From JAQBZY01 sp038117205 (lineage in GTDB: Bacteria > Pseudomonadota > Alphaproteobacteria > Rhodospirillales > Casp-alpha2): 42,501 nt of DNA. A program made the translations under genes and the position numbers. The stretch is taken from positions 1 to 42,501 of the forward strand of contig JAYOFL010000029.1 in the NCBI GenBank assembly GCA_038117205.1, written 5' to 3'. A model generated the notes under the pieces. That model saw only the letters and a list, made by a program, of their open reading frames with translations. It made no database searches and was not told the DNA's origin. How positions within the stretch are numbered: the first letter of the stretch is position 1; each line of letters starts with the position of its first letter. Below, in pieces: positions 19,600 through 27,722 of the stretch.

Positions 19600-20175
19600 T
19601 CACGCCATGTTGCGCCCCATGACGTAGAAATCGTTCGGGCGCATCGACAGGAAGTTGGCCATCCGGTTCGAGAGCCCGAAGAACGCCGCGATGCCGGCGA
19701 TGTCCCAGATGTCCTCGTCGTCGAAGCCGTGTCCGTGCAGCGCCGCGAAATCCGCGTCGCCGATGGCCCGCGAATCCTTCGAGACCTTCATGGCGAAATC
19801 CAGCATCGCCTTCTGACACGGCTCCAGGTCCGCCTTGCGGTAGTTGACGGCGACCTGATCGGCGATCAGTGGGTTCTTGGCGCGGATGCGCAGGATGGCG
19901 CCGTGTGCGACGACGCAGTACTGGCAGCCGTTGTCGTTCGACGTGGCGACGACGACCATTTCCTTTTCCGCCTTGGTGAGTCCGCTCGGCTTGTCCATCA
20001 GGGCGTCGTGATAGGCGAAGAAGGCGCGGAATTCCTCCGGCCGGTGCGCCAGAGAAAGAAAGACGTTCGGCACGAAGCCGGCCTTCTCCTGAACCGCCAT
20101 GATCCTCGCCTTGATGTCGCTGGGCAGGGCGCGGAGCTCCGGCACCGGGTAGCGGCTGATCTTTTCCGTTGTCAT
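19600..20175 (-). CDS. peroxidase-related AhpD/carboxymuconolactone-decarboxylase-like protein
   Basis: The 191-residue protein carries the AhpD core: LTKAEKEMVVVATSNDNGCQYCVVAHG, with Cys84, Cys87 and His91 as the redox/proton-relay set. The start is the ATG at 20175, preceded by GGGGA with seven-base spacing; an upstream in-frame ATG would add ten residues. The layout with FVPNVFLSLAHRPE before the core and IAAFFGLSNRMANFLSMRPN after it matches the 'uncharacterised peroxidase-related' subgroup (alkylhydroperoxidase-like). It probably reduces organic peroxides or supports thiol redox, as inferred from the CxxC-x3-H motif. Confidence 0.92.
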   Translation of the reverse strand: MTTEKISRYPVPELRALPSDIKARIMAVQEKAGFVPNVFLSLAHRPEEFRAFFAYHDALMDKPSGLTKAEKEMVVVATSNDNGCQYCVVAHGAILRIRAKNPLIADQVAVNYRKADLEPCQKAMLDFAMKVSKDSRAIGDADFAALHGHGFDDEDIWDIAGIAAFFGLSNRMANFLSMRPNDFYVMGRNMA

Positions 20176-20280
20176 GCGTTCATCCCCATTTTCGAAAGCC
20201 GCCATGCGGGCGCGAGAGACCGGCCTGTTAGCAGACCGGAAAGACGGCGTCGTTGATCTGCCTCAAACGACCGAACGGTC

Positions 20281-20655
20281 TTATCGGCCGAAGCCGATCA
20301 ATTGCAGGACGATCGACGCCGCGAACAGCATGCCGGTGATGATGGCGGCCTGCTTGGCGAACCACAGATAACAATCGCGGAGCGCCTCGCCGACCAGCCT
20401 CTGGGCGATCCCTTCCGGCGGCCGGTTGTCCTTGGTCAGCATCAGCCAAAGGTGCGTCCGCTTGTAGGGCTTGAGCGGCGCCCGATAGGCGGAATAGAGC
20501 AGGATCCCGGTGATTCCGAGACAGATGAGGCCTCCGATCCTGGCGGCGAACGGTGGGTCGAAGCTGAGCCCGAAGACCATGCAGAAGACGGCGAAGCCGG
20601 CGAAACCGCAGGCCCGTCCGACGGCCAAGAAGGCGGCGTTTTCGATGGCGTTCAT
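20281..20655 (-). CDS. small inner-membrane protein of unknown function
   Basis: A 124-residue product begins at an ATG preceded by GGAAGG with good spacing; a longer frame from 20712 lacks this. Three hydrophobic segments are visible: about 15-38 (CGFAGFAVFCMVFGLSF), about 42-60 (IGGLICLGITGILLYSAY) and about 100-122 (AAIITGMLFAASIVLQLIGF). Between the second and third lies a cytosolic loop, PLKPYKRTHLWLMLTKDNRPP. No known family is recognised. It stands alone between the AhpD-like gene and the NAGGN operon on the same strand. Confidence 0.8.
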   Translation of the reverse strand: MNAIENAAFLAVGRACGFAGFAVFCMVFGLSFDPPFAARIGGLICLGITGILLYSAYRAPLKPYKRTHLWLMLTKDNRPPEGIAQRLVGEALRDCYLWFAKQAAIITGMLFAASIVLQLIGFGR

Positions 20656-20720
20656 GGCATCCCTTCCGTCGGCGGAAAGTATGACGGAAGCTGGGTTGGC
20701 GTGGCGACACAATTTCGTGA

Positions 20721-20742
20721 GCGCCGCCGGCCGGGGCGGCGC
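20721..20742 (-). terminator. strong GC hairpin after the NAGGN operon
   Basis: GCGCCGCC and GGCGGCGC form a perfect 8-bp stem with a six-base loop. It starts eight bases after the stop of the M42 peptidase gene, in the right place to end the operon transcript. The T tract that would make it a classic intrinsic terminator is weak. Confidence 0.55.
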
Positions 20743-20749
20743 TTGGACG

Positions 20750-21922
20750 CTACGACTCCGCCAGTTCCTTCTCGATGTTCTGCGCCTCCTGGTGGGACGG
20801 CTCGAAGACCGGCTGCCGGGTGAAGCCGCTGGCGCCGGCCGTCTCGTCGAAGTCGCGCTTGATCTCGACCGGACTGGCGACGTAGGCGGTGATCAGTTCC
20901 GCCAGGGAACGGAGCGCGTGCAGGTGGATGCGCTCGTAGCCGTGCGATGCGTCGACGCCGAAGGTGATCAGCGCCGTCCGGACGTCGGCGCCGGCTTCGA
21001 TGGCGCTCGCCGAATCGGAACGGTAATAGCGGAAGATGTCCTTATGGAAGCGGATGTCGTTGGCCCGGCAAAGCTCAACCAGCTTCTTGGTCAGATGATA
21101 GTCGAACGGACCTGTCTGATCAGCCATGGCGACGGTGACGCCGAACTCGTCGGAATTCTGTCCCGGCGCGGTGGTGCCGTTGTCGACGGTGATCAGCGAG
21201 GCGACGTTCGGCGACAGGATCGACGACGCGCCTACGCCGACCTCCTCGGCGATGGTGAACAGCCAATGGGTTTCGACCGGGGTTTCGGACTTGTTCTTCT
21301 GCAGGGCTTCGAGGGCGGCGAGCATCACGGCGACGCCGGCCTTGTTGTCGAGATGGCGCGACACGATGAAGCCGCTGTCCATGAATTCGGCCTGCGGATC
21401 GATGGCGACGATGTCGCCGATCTCGATGCCGAGGTGAACCAGATCGGCCTTCTTGCGAGAGAGCGCGTCGACGCGAAGCTCGATCTGGTCCCAGCCGACG
21501 GGCTGCGAGTCGATCTCCTTGTTGAACGTGTGCCCGGACGCCTTCAGGGGTAGTACGGTGCCCCGGTACCCGCCGCCGCCGGACGCGAACACCGTCGTTC
21601 GGGCTCCTTCCGCGAACCGCGCCGACCAGTGGCCGATCGGCACCAGCGCCAGGCGCCCGTTGTCCTTCAACGCCTTCACCTGCGCACCCAGGGTGTCGAG
21701 ATGCGAGACGACGGCCCTGGCGCCACGATGCTCGGGACCGGGCCGGACGGCGCGGATGGCGCCACGCCGGGTCAGCGAGACGTCGAGGCCGAACCGCTCC
21801 AACTCGGCAGAAACGTATCGAACGATGGAATCCGTATAGCCGGTCGGGCTGGCGATGTTCAGAAGTTCGTGCAGGGTCTTCACGAGATAGTCGGTATCTA
21901 TCGGCAGTCGGCTCATCGTCAT
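20750..21922 (-). CDS. M42-family peptidase of the NAGGN osmolyte system
   Basis: The 390-residue protein matches the hydrolase that accompanies ngg and asnO in the three-gene NAGGN cassette. It has the co-catalytic metal-binding pattern of clan MH peptidases: His74 and Asp76 (SHLDTLG), Asp192 (RHLDNKAG), Glu226/Glu227 (IAEEVG), Asp247 (TVDNG) and His327 (ASHGYERIH). Its exact role in making or recycling the dipeptide N-acetylglutaminylglutamine amide is not established. The ATG at 21920-21922 overlaps the ngg stop as ATGA, so the two are translated together. A GC hairpin eight bases after the stop ends the unit. All residues expected for activity are present. Confidence 0.93.
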   Translation of the reverse strand: MTMSRLPIDTDYLVKTLHELLNIASPTGYTDSIVRYVSAELERFGLDVSLTRRGAIRAVRPGPEHRGARAVVSHLDTLGAQVKALKDNGRLALVPIGHWSARFAEGARTTVFASGGGGYRGTVLPLKASGHTFNKEIDSQPVGWDQIELRVDALSRKKADLVHLGIEIGDIVAIDPQAEFMDSGFIVSRHLDNKAGVAVMLAALEALQKNKSETPVETHWLFTIAEEVGVGASSILSPNVASLITVDNGTTAPGQNSDEFGVTVAMADQTGPFDYHLTKKLVELCRANDIRFHKDIFRYYRSDSASAIEAGADVRTALITFGVDASHGYERIHLHALRSLAELITAYVASPVEIKRDFDETAGASGFTRQPVFEPSHQEAQNIEKELAES

Positions 21923-23754
21923 GTCCTCGTTCGTCTGGAGTCGTCGGCGGCGTCGCGCACGCTGGTCGGGATCGACAGGGGAAACAGCAAATCGACGAAG
22001 CGTTGCGCCGTCGGTTGCGGCTCGTGGTTTGCGAGACCCGGGCGTTCGTTGGCCTCGATGAAGCGGTAGTCCCGTTTTCGCGGCGACGGCACCATCAGAT
22101 CGATGCCGACGACGGGAATGTCGATGGCGCGGGCCGCCTTGACGGCGGCATCGACGAGGGACGGATGCACGACGTCGGTGACGTCGTGAATGGTGCCGCC
22201 GGTATGCAGGTTGGCGGTGCGGCGGACCTGCAACTCCGCACCTTCGTCGAGGATGCTGTCGGCGTCGAAGCCGGCGTCGCGGACGGTGCGCAGCGTTTCA
22301 CCGTCGAGCGGAATGCTGGATTCGCCGCCGGTGGCGGCGGCGCGGCGGCGGCTCTGCGCCTTGATGAGATCGCGGACCGAGCGCCTCCCGTCGCCGACGA
22401 TGCGGGCAGGGCGGCGGATCGCCGCGGCGACGACGCGGAAATTGATGACGATGAGACGCAGGTCCTCGCCTGGCACGCATTCCTCGATCAGCACGTGATC
22501 GGAAATGCGATGCGCCGCGTCGATCGCCGTCTCGACGTCCGACGGATCGTGCAGGCCGACGGCGATGCCACGGCCCTGTTCGCCACGGGCGGGTTTCACG
22601 ACGACGTCGCCGTGCGCGTCCAGGAAGGCGGCGACGTCTTCCGGCGCCGCCGCGGCGTCGATCTGGTCCGGCACCCGGACGCCGGCGGCATCGACGACGC
22701 GTCGCGTCACCGCCTTGTCGTCGCAGATCGACATGGCGACGGCGGACGTCAGTTCGGACAGGCTTTCCCGGCAATGGATCGACCGGCCGCCGTAGGAAAG
22801 TCGGAAGAAGCCACCCGCCGCGTCGGTGACTTGCACGCGGATGCCGCGCCGGCGCGCTTCCTTGACGATGATCTTGGCGTAGGGATTGAGGGCGTCGTCC
22901 GTTTCCGGCCCGGTGAACAGCGTTTCGTTAATCGGGTTCTTGCGCTTGACGGTGAAGAACGGAACGCGGCGGAAGCCGAGCTTTTCGTAGAGCGCGATCG
23001 CCTGCTCGTTGTCGAACATGACGGAAAGATCGAGATACGCCGCGCCGCGGGCGGCGAAGTATTCGGCGAGCCGCCGCACCAGGGCCTCACCGACGCCGGG
23101 CTGACGGGCCTGCGGGTCGACGGCGAGGCACCAAAGCGACGCGCCCCGTTCCGGGTCGTCGAAGGCGCGGATATGGTCGACGCCGGTCACGGTGCCCAGA
23201 ATGTCGCCGCTGGCGTCGTCCTCGGCGACGAAGTAGCTGATAGAGCGGGCATCGCGTTGCGTCCAATAGAACTCTGGGGGTACCGGCACCATGCCGCGGG
23301 CGTCGTAGATGAGGTTGATGGCCTCGGCGTCGGCCTGCGACGTCAGCCGCCGGACGACGAAGCCGCGCGGCGGACGGCGCGACGGGCGATACGTCGAGAG
23401 ATCGAGCCGGAACGTGTGCGACGGGTCCGGGAACATCTCCTGCGGCGCGGTCGCCAGCAGCACGTGCGGATCGCGCACGTAGAGCGCGATATCGCGCCGG
23501 TCCGGCTGCTCGTCGCGGAGCGTGGCCGCGAGCGCGGTGGGTTCCTCGAAGGTTTGCGCGAAGATCAGGCGGCCCCAGCCGCATTCCAGGGAGACGTTCG
23601 TCTGGCGGTCGCCGCGATCCTGCTCCGGCCCTTCGATCGGCGGCTTCAGGCCGTGATCCCGCATCCGGCGGAGGCGGTGCGCATAGGCTTCCCGGCCGCG
23701 CGGCTCGCGCTCGTTTCTCGGCGTTGTGGGCGTGGGCCGCTTGGGATCCGCCAC
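21919..23754 (-). CDS. ngg: N-acetylglutaminylglutamine synthetase
   Basis: This fused enzyme makes N-acetylglutaminylglutamine, the precursor of the compatible solute NAGGN. The N-terminal half is a GNAT domain (GFVVRRLTSQADAEAINLIYDARG, LWCLAVDPQARQPGVGEALVRRL, FDNEQAIALYEKLGF). The C-terminal half is an ATP-grasp ligase (VVKPARGEQGRGIAV, VLIEECVPGEDLRLIVI, IEANERPGLANHEPQPTAQRFVDLLFPLS). The GTG at 23752-23754 is proposed as start, four bases after the asnO stop; it gives 611 residues, and the longer frame upstream is antisense to other genes. The protein looks intact from the N-terminal CGWGRLIFAQTF onward. Its natural partner asnO and the expected operon promoter are missing (see the junction at ~23900), so expression is doubtful. 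Confidence 0.94.
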   Translation of the reverse strand: MADPKRPTPTTPRNEREPRGREAYAHRLRRMRDHGLKPPIEGPEQDRGDRQTNVSLECGWGRLIFAQTFEEPTALAATLRDEQPDRRDIALYVRDPHVLLATAPQEMFPDPSHTFRLDLSTYRPSRRPPRGFVVRRLTSQADAEAINLIYDARGMVPVPPEFYWTQRDARSISYFVAEDDASGDILGTVTGVDHIRAFDDPERGASLWCLAVDPQARQPGVGEALVRRLAEYFAARGAAYLDLSVMFDNEQAIALYEKLGFRRVPFFTVKRKNPINETLFTGPETDDALNPYAKIIVKEARRRGIRVQVTDAAGGFFRLSYGGRSIHCRESLSELTSAVAMSICDDKAVTRRVVDAAGVRVPDQIDAAAAPEDVAAFLDAHGDVVVKPARGEQGRGIAVGLHDPSDVETAIDAAHRISDHVLIEECVPGEDLRLIVINFRVVAAAIRRPARIVGDGRRSVRDLIKAQSRRRAAATGGESSIPLDGETLRTVRDAGFDADSILDEGAELQVRRTANLHTGGTIHDVTDVVHPSLVDAAVKAARAIDIPVVGIDLMVPSPRKRDYRFIEANERPGLANHEPQPTAQRFVDLLFPLSIPTSVRDAADDSRRTRT

Positions 23755-23758
23755 GGCC

Positions 23759-23900
23759 TCAAATCCCGTGCGATTGCAGCCAGAGTTCGAGCAGCGACAC
23801 CTGCCAAAGCTCGGAGCCTTGCAGCGGCGTGATGTGACCGACCGGATCGTCGAACAGCCGCGCCAGGTAATCTTCCCGGAACAGGCCGCGCTCCCGGGCG
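23759..23900 (-). pseudogene. 3' remnant of asnO (NAGGN asparagine-synthase-like amidotransferase)
   Basis: Only the last ~42 codons survive: AARERGLFREDYLARLFDDP, then VGHITPLQGSELWQVSLLEL and WLQSHGI, then TGA at 23759-23761. This matches the C-terminus of the asparagine-synthase-family protein that sits directly before ngg in NAGGN operons. The spacing to the ngg start (four bases) is also as expected. A complete gene would need about 1.6 kb more to the right. Instead, at about 23893-23905, the sequence becomes the plus-strand coding sequence of an SLC13 transporter. The class II glutaminase and synthetase domains are therefore absent. A deletion or an assembly join explains this. Confidence 0.82.
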
Positions 23901-24979
23901 GCTTCATCGTGGCGCTGACCATCGAGCGGTGGAACCTGCACCGCCGCGTCGCCGTCGCCGTGATCGCCTTCGCCGGGGAGCGGCCGGACCGGCTGGTCGG
24001 CGGCTTCATGCTGGCCACCGCCGGGCTCAGCATGTGGGTCAGCAACACGGCGACGACTCTGATGATGGTGCCGATCGCGCTCAGCGTCGTCGCTTTCGTC
24101 GACGAACGGAACGGCGGTACACCGACGCCGGCCGGTGAGCGGTTCGCGCGCGGACTTCTGCTCGCCGTCGCCTATGCCGCCAGCATCGGCGGCGTCTCGA
24201 CACTGATCGGCACGCCGCCGAACGCGTTTCTCGCCGGCTACATCGAGCAGAACCACGGCATCGAGGTCGGTTTCGCGCGCTGGATGCTGATCGGCCTGCC
24301 GGTCGCCGCCGTCATGCTGGCCGGCGCGTGGTGGCTGTTGACCCGGGTGCTCTGCCGCGCCGACGGCCTGCCGCTCGGCGACGTGCGCCGGGGCATCGCC
24401 GCCGAGCGGGCGAAGCTCGGCCGGCCGGAACGGGGCGAAATTCTGACGGCGGGCCTGTTCGCCGCCGTCGCCTTCGCCTGGGTCTTCCGGCCCGTGCTCG
24501 ACGATTTCATACCCCTCGACGACACCATGATCGCGCTGATCGGCGCGCTGCTCGCCTTCATCGTGCCGGTGAGCCTGAAGGACGGCCAGTTCCTGATGAC
24601 TTGGGAGCACGCCAAGCGGCTGCCGTGGGGCGTGCTGCTGCTGTTCGGCGGCGGCCTGAGCCTCGCCGGCGCCATTTCGTCGACCGGCCTCGCCAAGTGG
24701 CTGGGCGTGCTGCTGTCCGACGGCGGCGCGCTGCCGATGGCGGTGTTGCTCGTTATCGTCACGGCGCTCGTCGTGTTCCTGACGGAACTCACCAGCAATA
24801 CGGCGACGGCGGCGGTGTTCATTCCGGTGGCGACGCCGCCGAACGCCATCGTGTTCGGCGCCGGACGGCTCAGCGTGCTCGACATGTGCACGGCGGGATT
24901 TCTTCTGAACATCCTCGCAACCGTCGTGATTTCAGTGGCGGCGCTCTATCTGGTGCCGCTGGTGTTCCCGGCGGGCTGA
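23895..24979 (+). pseudogene. SLC13/DASS family permease, truncated at the 5' end and with a likely internal deletion
   Basis: The sequence GGFIVALTIERWNLHRRVAV marks a point normally well inside a divalent-anion/sodium symporter. The protein then runs on with SNTATTLMMVPIA, STLIGTPPNAFLAGYI, LPWGVLLLFGGGLSLAGAI and LTELTSNTATAAVFIPV, ending FLLNILATVVISVAALYLVPLVFP. Two parts seem to be missing. The N-terminal membrane region is replaced by antisense asnO sequence. The ~33 residues that normally separate the second SNTATAA...PV from PVATPPNAIV are also absent, as if recombination joined two PV-A repeats. An open frame does extend upstream to 23726, but its first ~57 residues are the reverse of asnO. 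The product is unlikely to work. Confidence 0.78.
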
Positions 24980-24989
24980 CGGAGGAGGT

Positions 24990-26069
24990 TCAGGCGGCGG
25001 ACATGCCGTGGCTAGATGCCTGGCGGCGTTCCCAGGCGCGGCAGGCGTCGTCGTGGCAATGACCGCGGATGCCGCCCCGGACCGATCCCGGCTGGATGGC
25101 GCGGAAGCTGTGCCGCCAGGTTTCCGGCAACAGGACCGAATTCGGCGGCGCCAGCCAGAGGCGGCTGAGCAGGCGCTTCCGCTCCGGCTCGTCGTGATCG
25201 ACAAAATCGGTCCTGGAATGCAGCATCACGTGATTGTTGAGGATCTGCAGATCGCCGGGCTCCAGATACATGGTGTACATGAGCTCGGGCCGACAAAGAA
25301 TCTCGTCCAGGGCGTCGATGGCCTCGGTCTGCTTCGCCGTCAGTTTCGGCACGCCCGCCACCTCCTGCGCCGTGCGTACCCGGTTGCGGTTCCACTTGGC
25401 GAAGACGCGGCCGTCGGCGATGTCGAACAGCGGCTGCGGATAGGTCGGCGCCTCGTCCGGCGCCTCTTCCATGTTGCGGCTGAAGTAAAAATCCCGGTGC
25501 GCGATCTCGGCGAGATCGGGGCGTTCTGCGATCAGGATGCGGCGCGCCATCAGCGAACTGGTGATCATGCTCTGGCCGCCGGACTTCGCCTTGTTGTAGC
25601 AGGCGAGGGAGACGAAATCGGCGGTGTCCACGTGGAAGTCGAGCTTGGCGTTCGACGAATAGCCGCGTCCGTTCGCCGCGCGGTACGTGAAGCCGGTGTT
25701 GCGGACGGCGGAGATGTATTGCGACTTGATGCCCTGCGGCCGGGCGACGCCGACGTGCAGGCCGACCGCCCAGTTCATCAGCTCGAACTCGGCTTCCGAG
25801 ATACCGTCGCGGGGCAGGCCCTTCACCAGCGCGATGCCCCGGCCGGCGTGCGCCGCGGCGAAGGCGGCGCGGATCGTGTCCCACGCCGGGCCGAGGTCGA
25901 AATCGTCCCGTGTGTAATCGAACAGCCGCTTCTCCGGCACATAAGCGCCCTTGACGGCGCGGGCGACCTGGGCGCGGGCGGCATCGTCGATGCGGAACAC
26001 CCAATTCTTGTCGTTCCGGAGATCGTCCGCCGTCCAGGCGGCGGGCGTATCAACGTCGACGTTCAACAT
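24990..26069 (-). CDS. TauD/TfdA-like Fe(II)/2-oxoglutarate-dependent dioxygenase
   Basis: This 359-residue enzyme has the iron-binding triad of the family: His146-x-Asp148 in KLDFHVDTADFVSL and a distal histidine near 289 in LQILNNHVMLHSRTDF, followed by the 2-oxoglutarate-binding arginine in KRLLSRLWL. Upstream elements GIALVKGLPRD and YISAVRNTGFTYRAANGRG agree. Family members oxidise taurine, aryloxyacids, carnitine precursors and similar compounds; the substrate here is unknown. The ATG follows GGAGG with short spacing. It converges on the SLC13 remnant (ten bases between stops). A GATTGAT/ATCAATC inverted repeat lies about 90 bases upstream. Confidence 0.9.
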   Translation of the reverse strand: MLNVDVDTPAAWTADDLRNDKNWVFRIDDAARAQVARAVKGAYVPEKRLFDYTRDDFDLGPAWDTIRAAFAAAHAGRGIALVKGLPRDGISEAEFELMNWAVGLHVGVARPQGIKSQYISAVRNTGFTYRAANGRGYSSNAKLDFHVDTADFVSLACYNKAKSGGQSMITSSLMARRILIAERPDLAEIAHRDFYFSRNMEEAPDEAPTYPQPLFDIADGRVFAKWNRNRVRTAQEVAGVPKLTAKQTEAIDALDEILCRPELMYTMYLEPGDLQILNNHVMLHSRTDFVDHDEPERKRLLSRLWLAPPNSVLLPETWRHSFRAIQPGSVRGGIRGHCHDDACRAWERRQASSHGMSAA

Positions 26070-26155
26070 GTCGTTTCCTCCGGCGCTCGCGCGCGCTCCC
26101 CTGCGGCGGAACTGTAGAGCCCGGAGGTTCGAATGAAAAATGCGAAAATCGCGTC

Positions 26156-26180
26156 GATTGATGGGTTTAGGCGATCAATC
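26156..26180. promoter_or_regulatory. GATTGAT-N11-ATCAATC inverted repeat upstream of the dioxygenase gene
   Basis: A perfect 7-bp inverted repeat with an 11-base spacer lies 87 bases before the dioxygenase ATG and 33 bases after the sthA stop. A second, imperfect GC hairpin (26182-26202) is next to it. It could be a repressor operator or part of the sthA transcript end. No choice can be made from sequence alone. Confidence 0.35.
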
Positions 26181-26212
26181 CGCCGGGCGGCGATCCGCCG
26201 GCTCTTGGTCGC

Positions 26213-27616
26213 TCAACCCAACCGGTTGACGCCGTCGAAGGCGGCTGTCTTGTAGCACTCGGCGAAGGTCGGATAGTTGAAGACCGTGTCGATCAGGTAA
26301 TCGAGGGTGCCGCCGAGCGACAGCACCGCCTGACCGATGTGGATCAGTTCGCACGCACCGTCGCCGATGATGTGGACGCCGAGCAACTTCCGCGTGTCGG
26401 GGTCGAACAGCAGCTTCAATAGCCCGGCCTGGTCGCCGACGATCTGGCCGCGGGCGATTTCCCGGTAGGAAGCCCGGCCGACCTCGTAGGGCGTTCCCGC
26501 TTCCGTCAGTTCCTGCTCGTTCTTTCCGACCACCGAGATTTCCGGGATCGTGTAGATGCCGTAGGGCAGCAGATCCGGAAAGCTGTGCGTCTCGACGCCG
26601 AAGGCGTGGCACGACGCGAGCCGGCCCTGCTCCATCGACGTCGACGCCAGGCTCGGAAAGCCGATGACGTCGCCGACCGCGTAGATGTGCGGCACCTCCG
26701 TCTGGTAGTTCGCGTTGACGTCGATGCGGCCGCGCGAATCCGCCTTCAGGCCGGCGGCCTCCAGATTCAGGTTCGACGTCGCGCCGGTGCGGCCGATGGA
26801 ATAGAGCGCGCAGTCGGTGTGGATGTTCTTGCCGCTCTCCAGCTGAATGTGGATGCGCTCGCCGCGCGGCCCTTCCTCGAGCTGGATGGCGCTGACTTCC
26901 TCGCCGAGGCGCAGCGTCGCGCGTTCCTGGCGCATCAGGTGCACCAGGGTGTCGATGATCTCCTCGTCGTCGAAGGGCAGCAGTCGGGTGCGCTTGTCGA
27001 TGACGGTGACGCGCACGCCGAGCGTCGCGAAGATGGTCGCATACTCGATGCCGATGACGCCGGCGCCGACCACGGTCATGCTCTTTGGCAGCGCCTTCAA
27101 CTCGAGGATGTCGTCGGAACAGAAGATGTGCTCGCCGTCGAAGGCGATGTTCGGATGGCGGGTCGTCGTCGTGCCGACGGCGATGATGACGTGCGCGGCG
27201 CTGACCTCGCTGGACGGTCCGCCGGCGACCGGCGTGAGCCGGATGCGGTGCGGACCGGCGAAGGCGGCCTCGGCCTCGATGATCTGGATGCCGTTCCGCT
27301 GCATCTGGTGCCGCGCGACGTCCACGCCGATTTGGCGCACGTGATTGGCGCGGCCGAGCAGGTCGGCCATGGTGATGTCCTGCTTCACCTTGTAGGACGA
27401 GCCGTAGATGCTGCGCTCGTGATAGCCGGAAAGGTGCATGGTCGCGGCGCGAAGCGTCTTAGATGGGATGGTGCCGGTGTTCAGGCAGACACCGCCGACG
27501 ACGGCCTGGCGCTCGGCCAGCGCGACCCGCTTGCCGAGCTTGGCCGCCTGCACGGCGGCGCGTTGGCCGGCCGGGCCGGAGCCGATGACGAAAAGATCGA
27601 AATCGAACTCGCTCAT
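26213..27616 (-). CDS. sthA: Si-specific NAD(P)+ transhydrogenase, soluble
   Basis: SthA is a soluble FAD enzyme that moves hydride between NADPH and NAD+, usually draining excess NADPH. The 467-residue protein has the FAD loop VIGSGPAGQRAA and the dihydrolipoamide-dehydrogenase-like region GGVCLNTGTIPSKTLR. The second redox cysteine is replaced by threonine (Cys44, Thr49), the mark of SthA. The NAD(P) loop MTVVGAGVIGIEYATIFATLG and the C-terminal interface domain (HIIGDGACELIHIGQ, FNYPTFAECYK) are complete. The second in-frame ATG, at 27616, has a GGGGCGGG site six bases before it and is preferred; the first, at 27622, adds two residues. Confidence 0.96.
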   Translation of the reverse strand: MSEFDFDLFVIGSGPAGQRAAVQAAKLGKRVALAERQAVVGGVCLNTGTIPSKTLRAATMHLSGYHERSIYGSSYKVKQDITMADLLGRANHVRQIGVDVARHQMQRNGIQIIEAEAAFAGPHRIRLTPVAGGPSSEVSAAHVIIAVGTTTTRHPNIAFDGEHIFCSDDILELKALPKSMTVVGAGVIGIEYATIFATLGVRVTVIDKRTRLLPFDDEEIIDTLVHLMRQERATLRLGEEVSAIQLEEGPRGERIHIQLESGKNIHTDCALYSIGRTGATSNLNLEAAGLKADSRGRIDVNANYQTEVPHIYAVGDVIGFPSLASTSMEQGRLASCHAFGVETHSFPDLLPYGIYTIPEISVVGKNEQELTEAGTPYEVGRASYREIARGQIVGDQAGLLKLLFDPDTRKLLGVHIIGDGACELIHIGQAVLSLGGTLDYLIDTVFNYPTFAECYKTAAFDGVNRLG

Positions 27617-27722
27617 GCCCATCCCGCCCCAATGTTCCGACGATGCCGCCCGCGATGCCGGGGCCGGCTGTCGAAACTATTGGATTTCCGGGATTCTTTG
27701 TCTAGGGGAATTGCCGAACCGC

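Noticed and set aside
23726..23894. N-terminal 57 residues of the long frame into the SLC13 gene as a real transporter start
   Set aside because: These residues are the reverse of the asnO C-terminus and the ngg start region and contain no membrane segment, so they are not the natural N-terminus.
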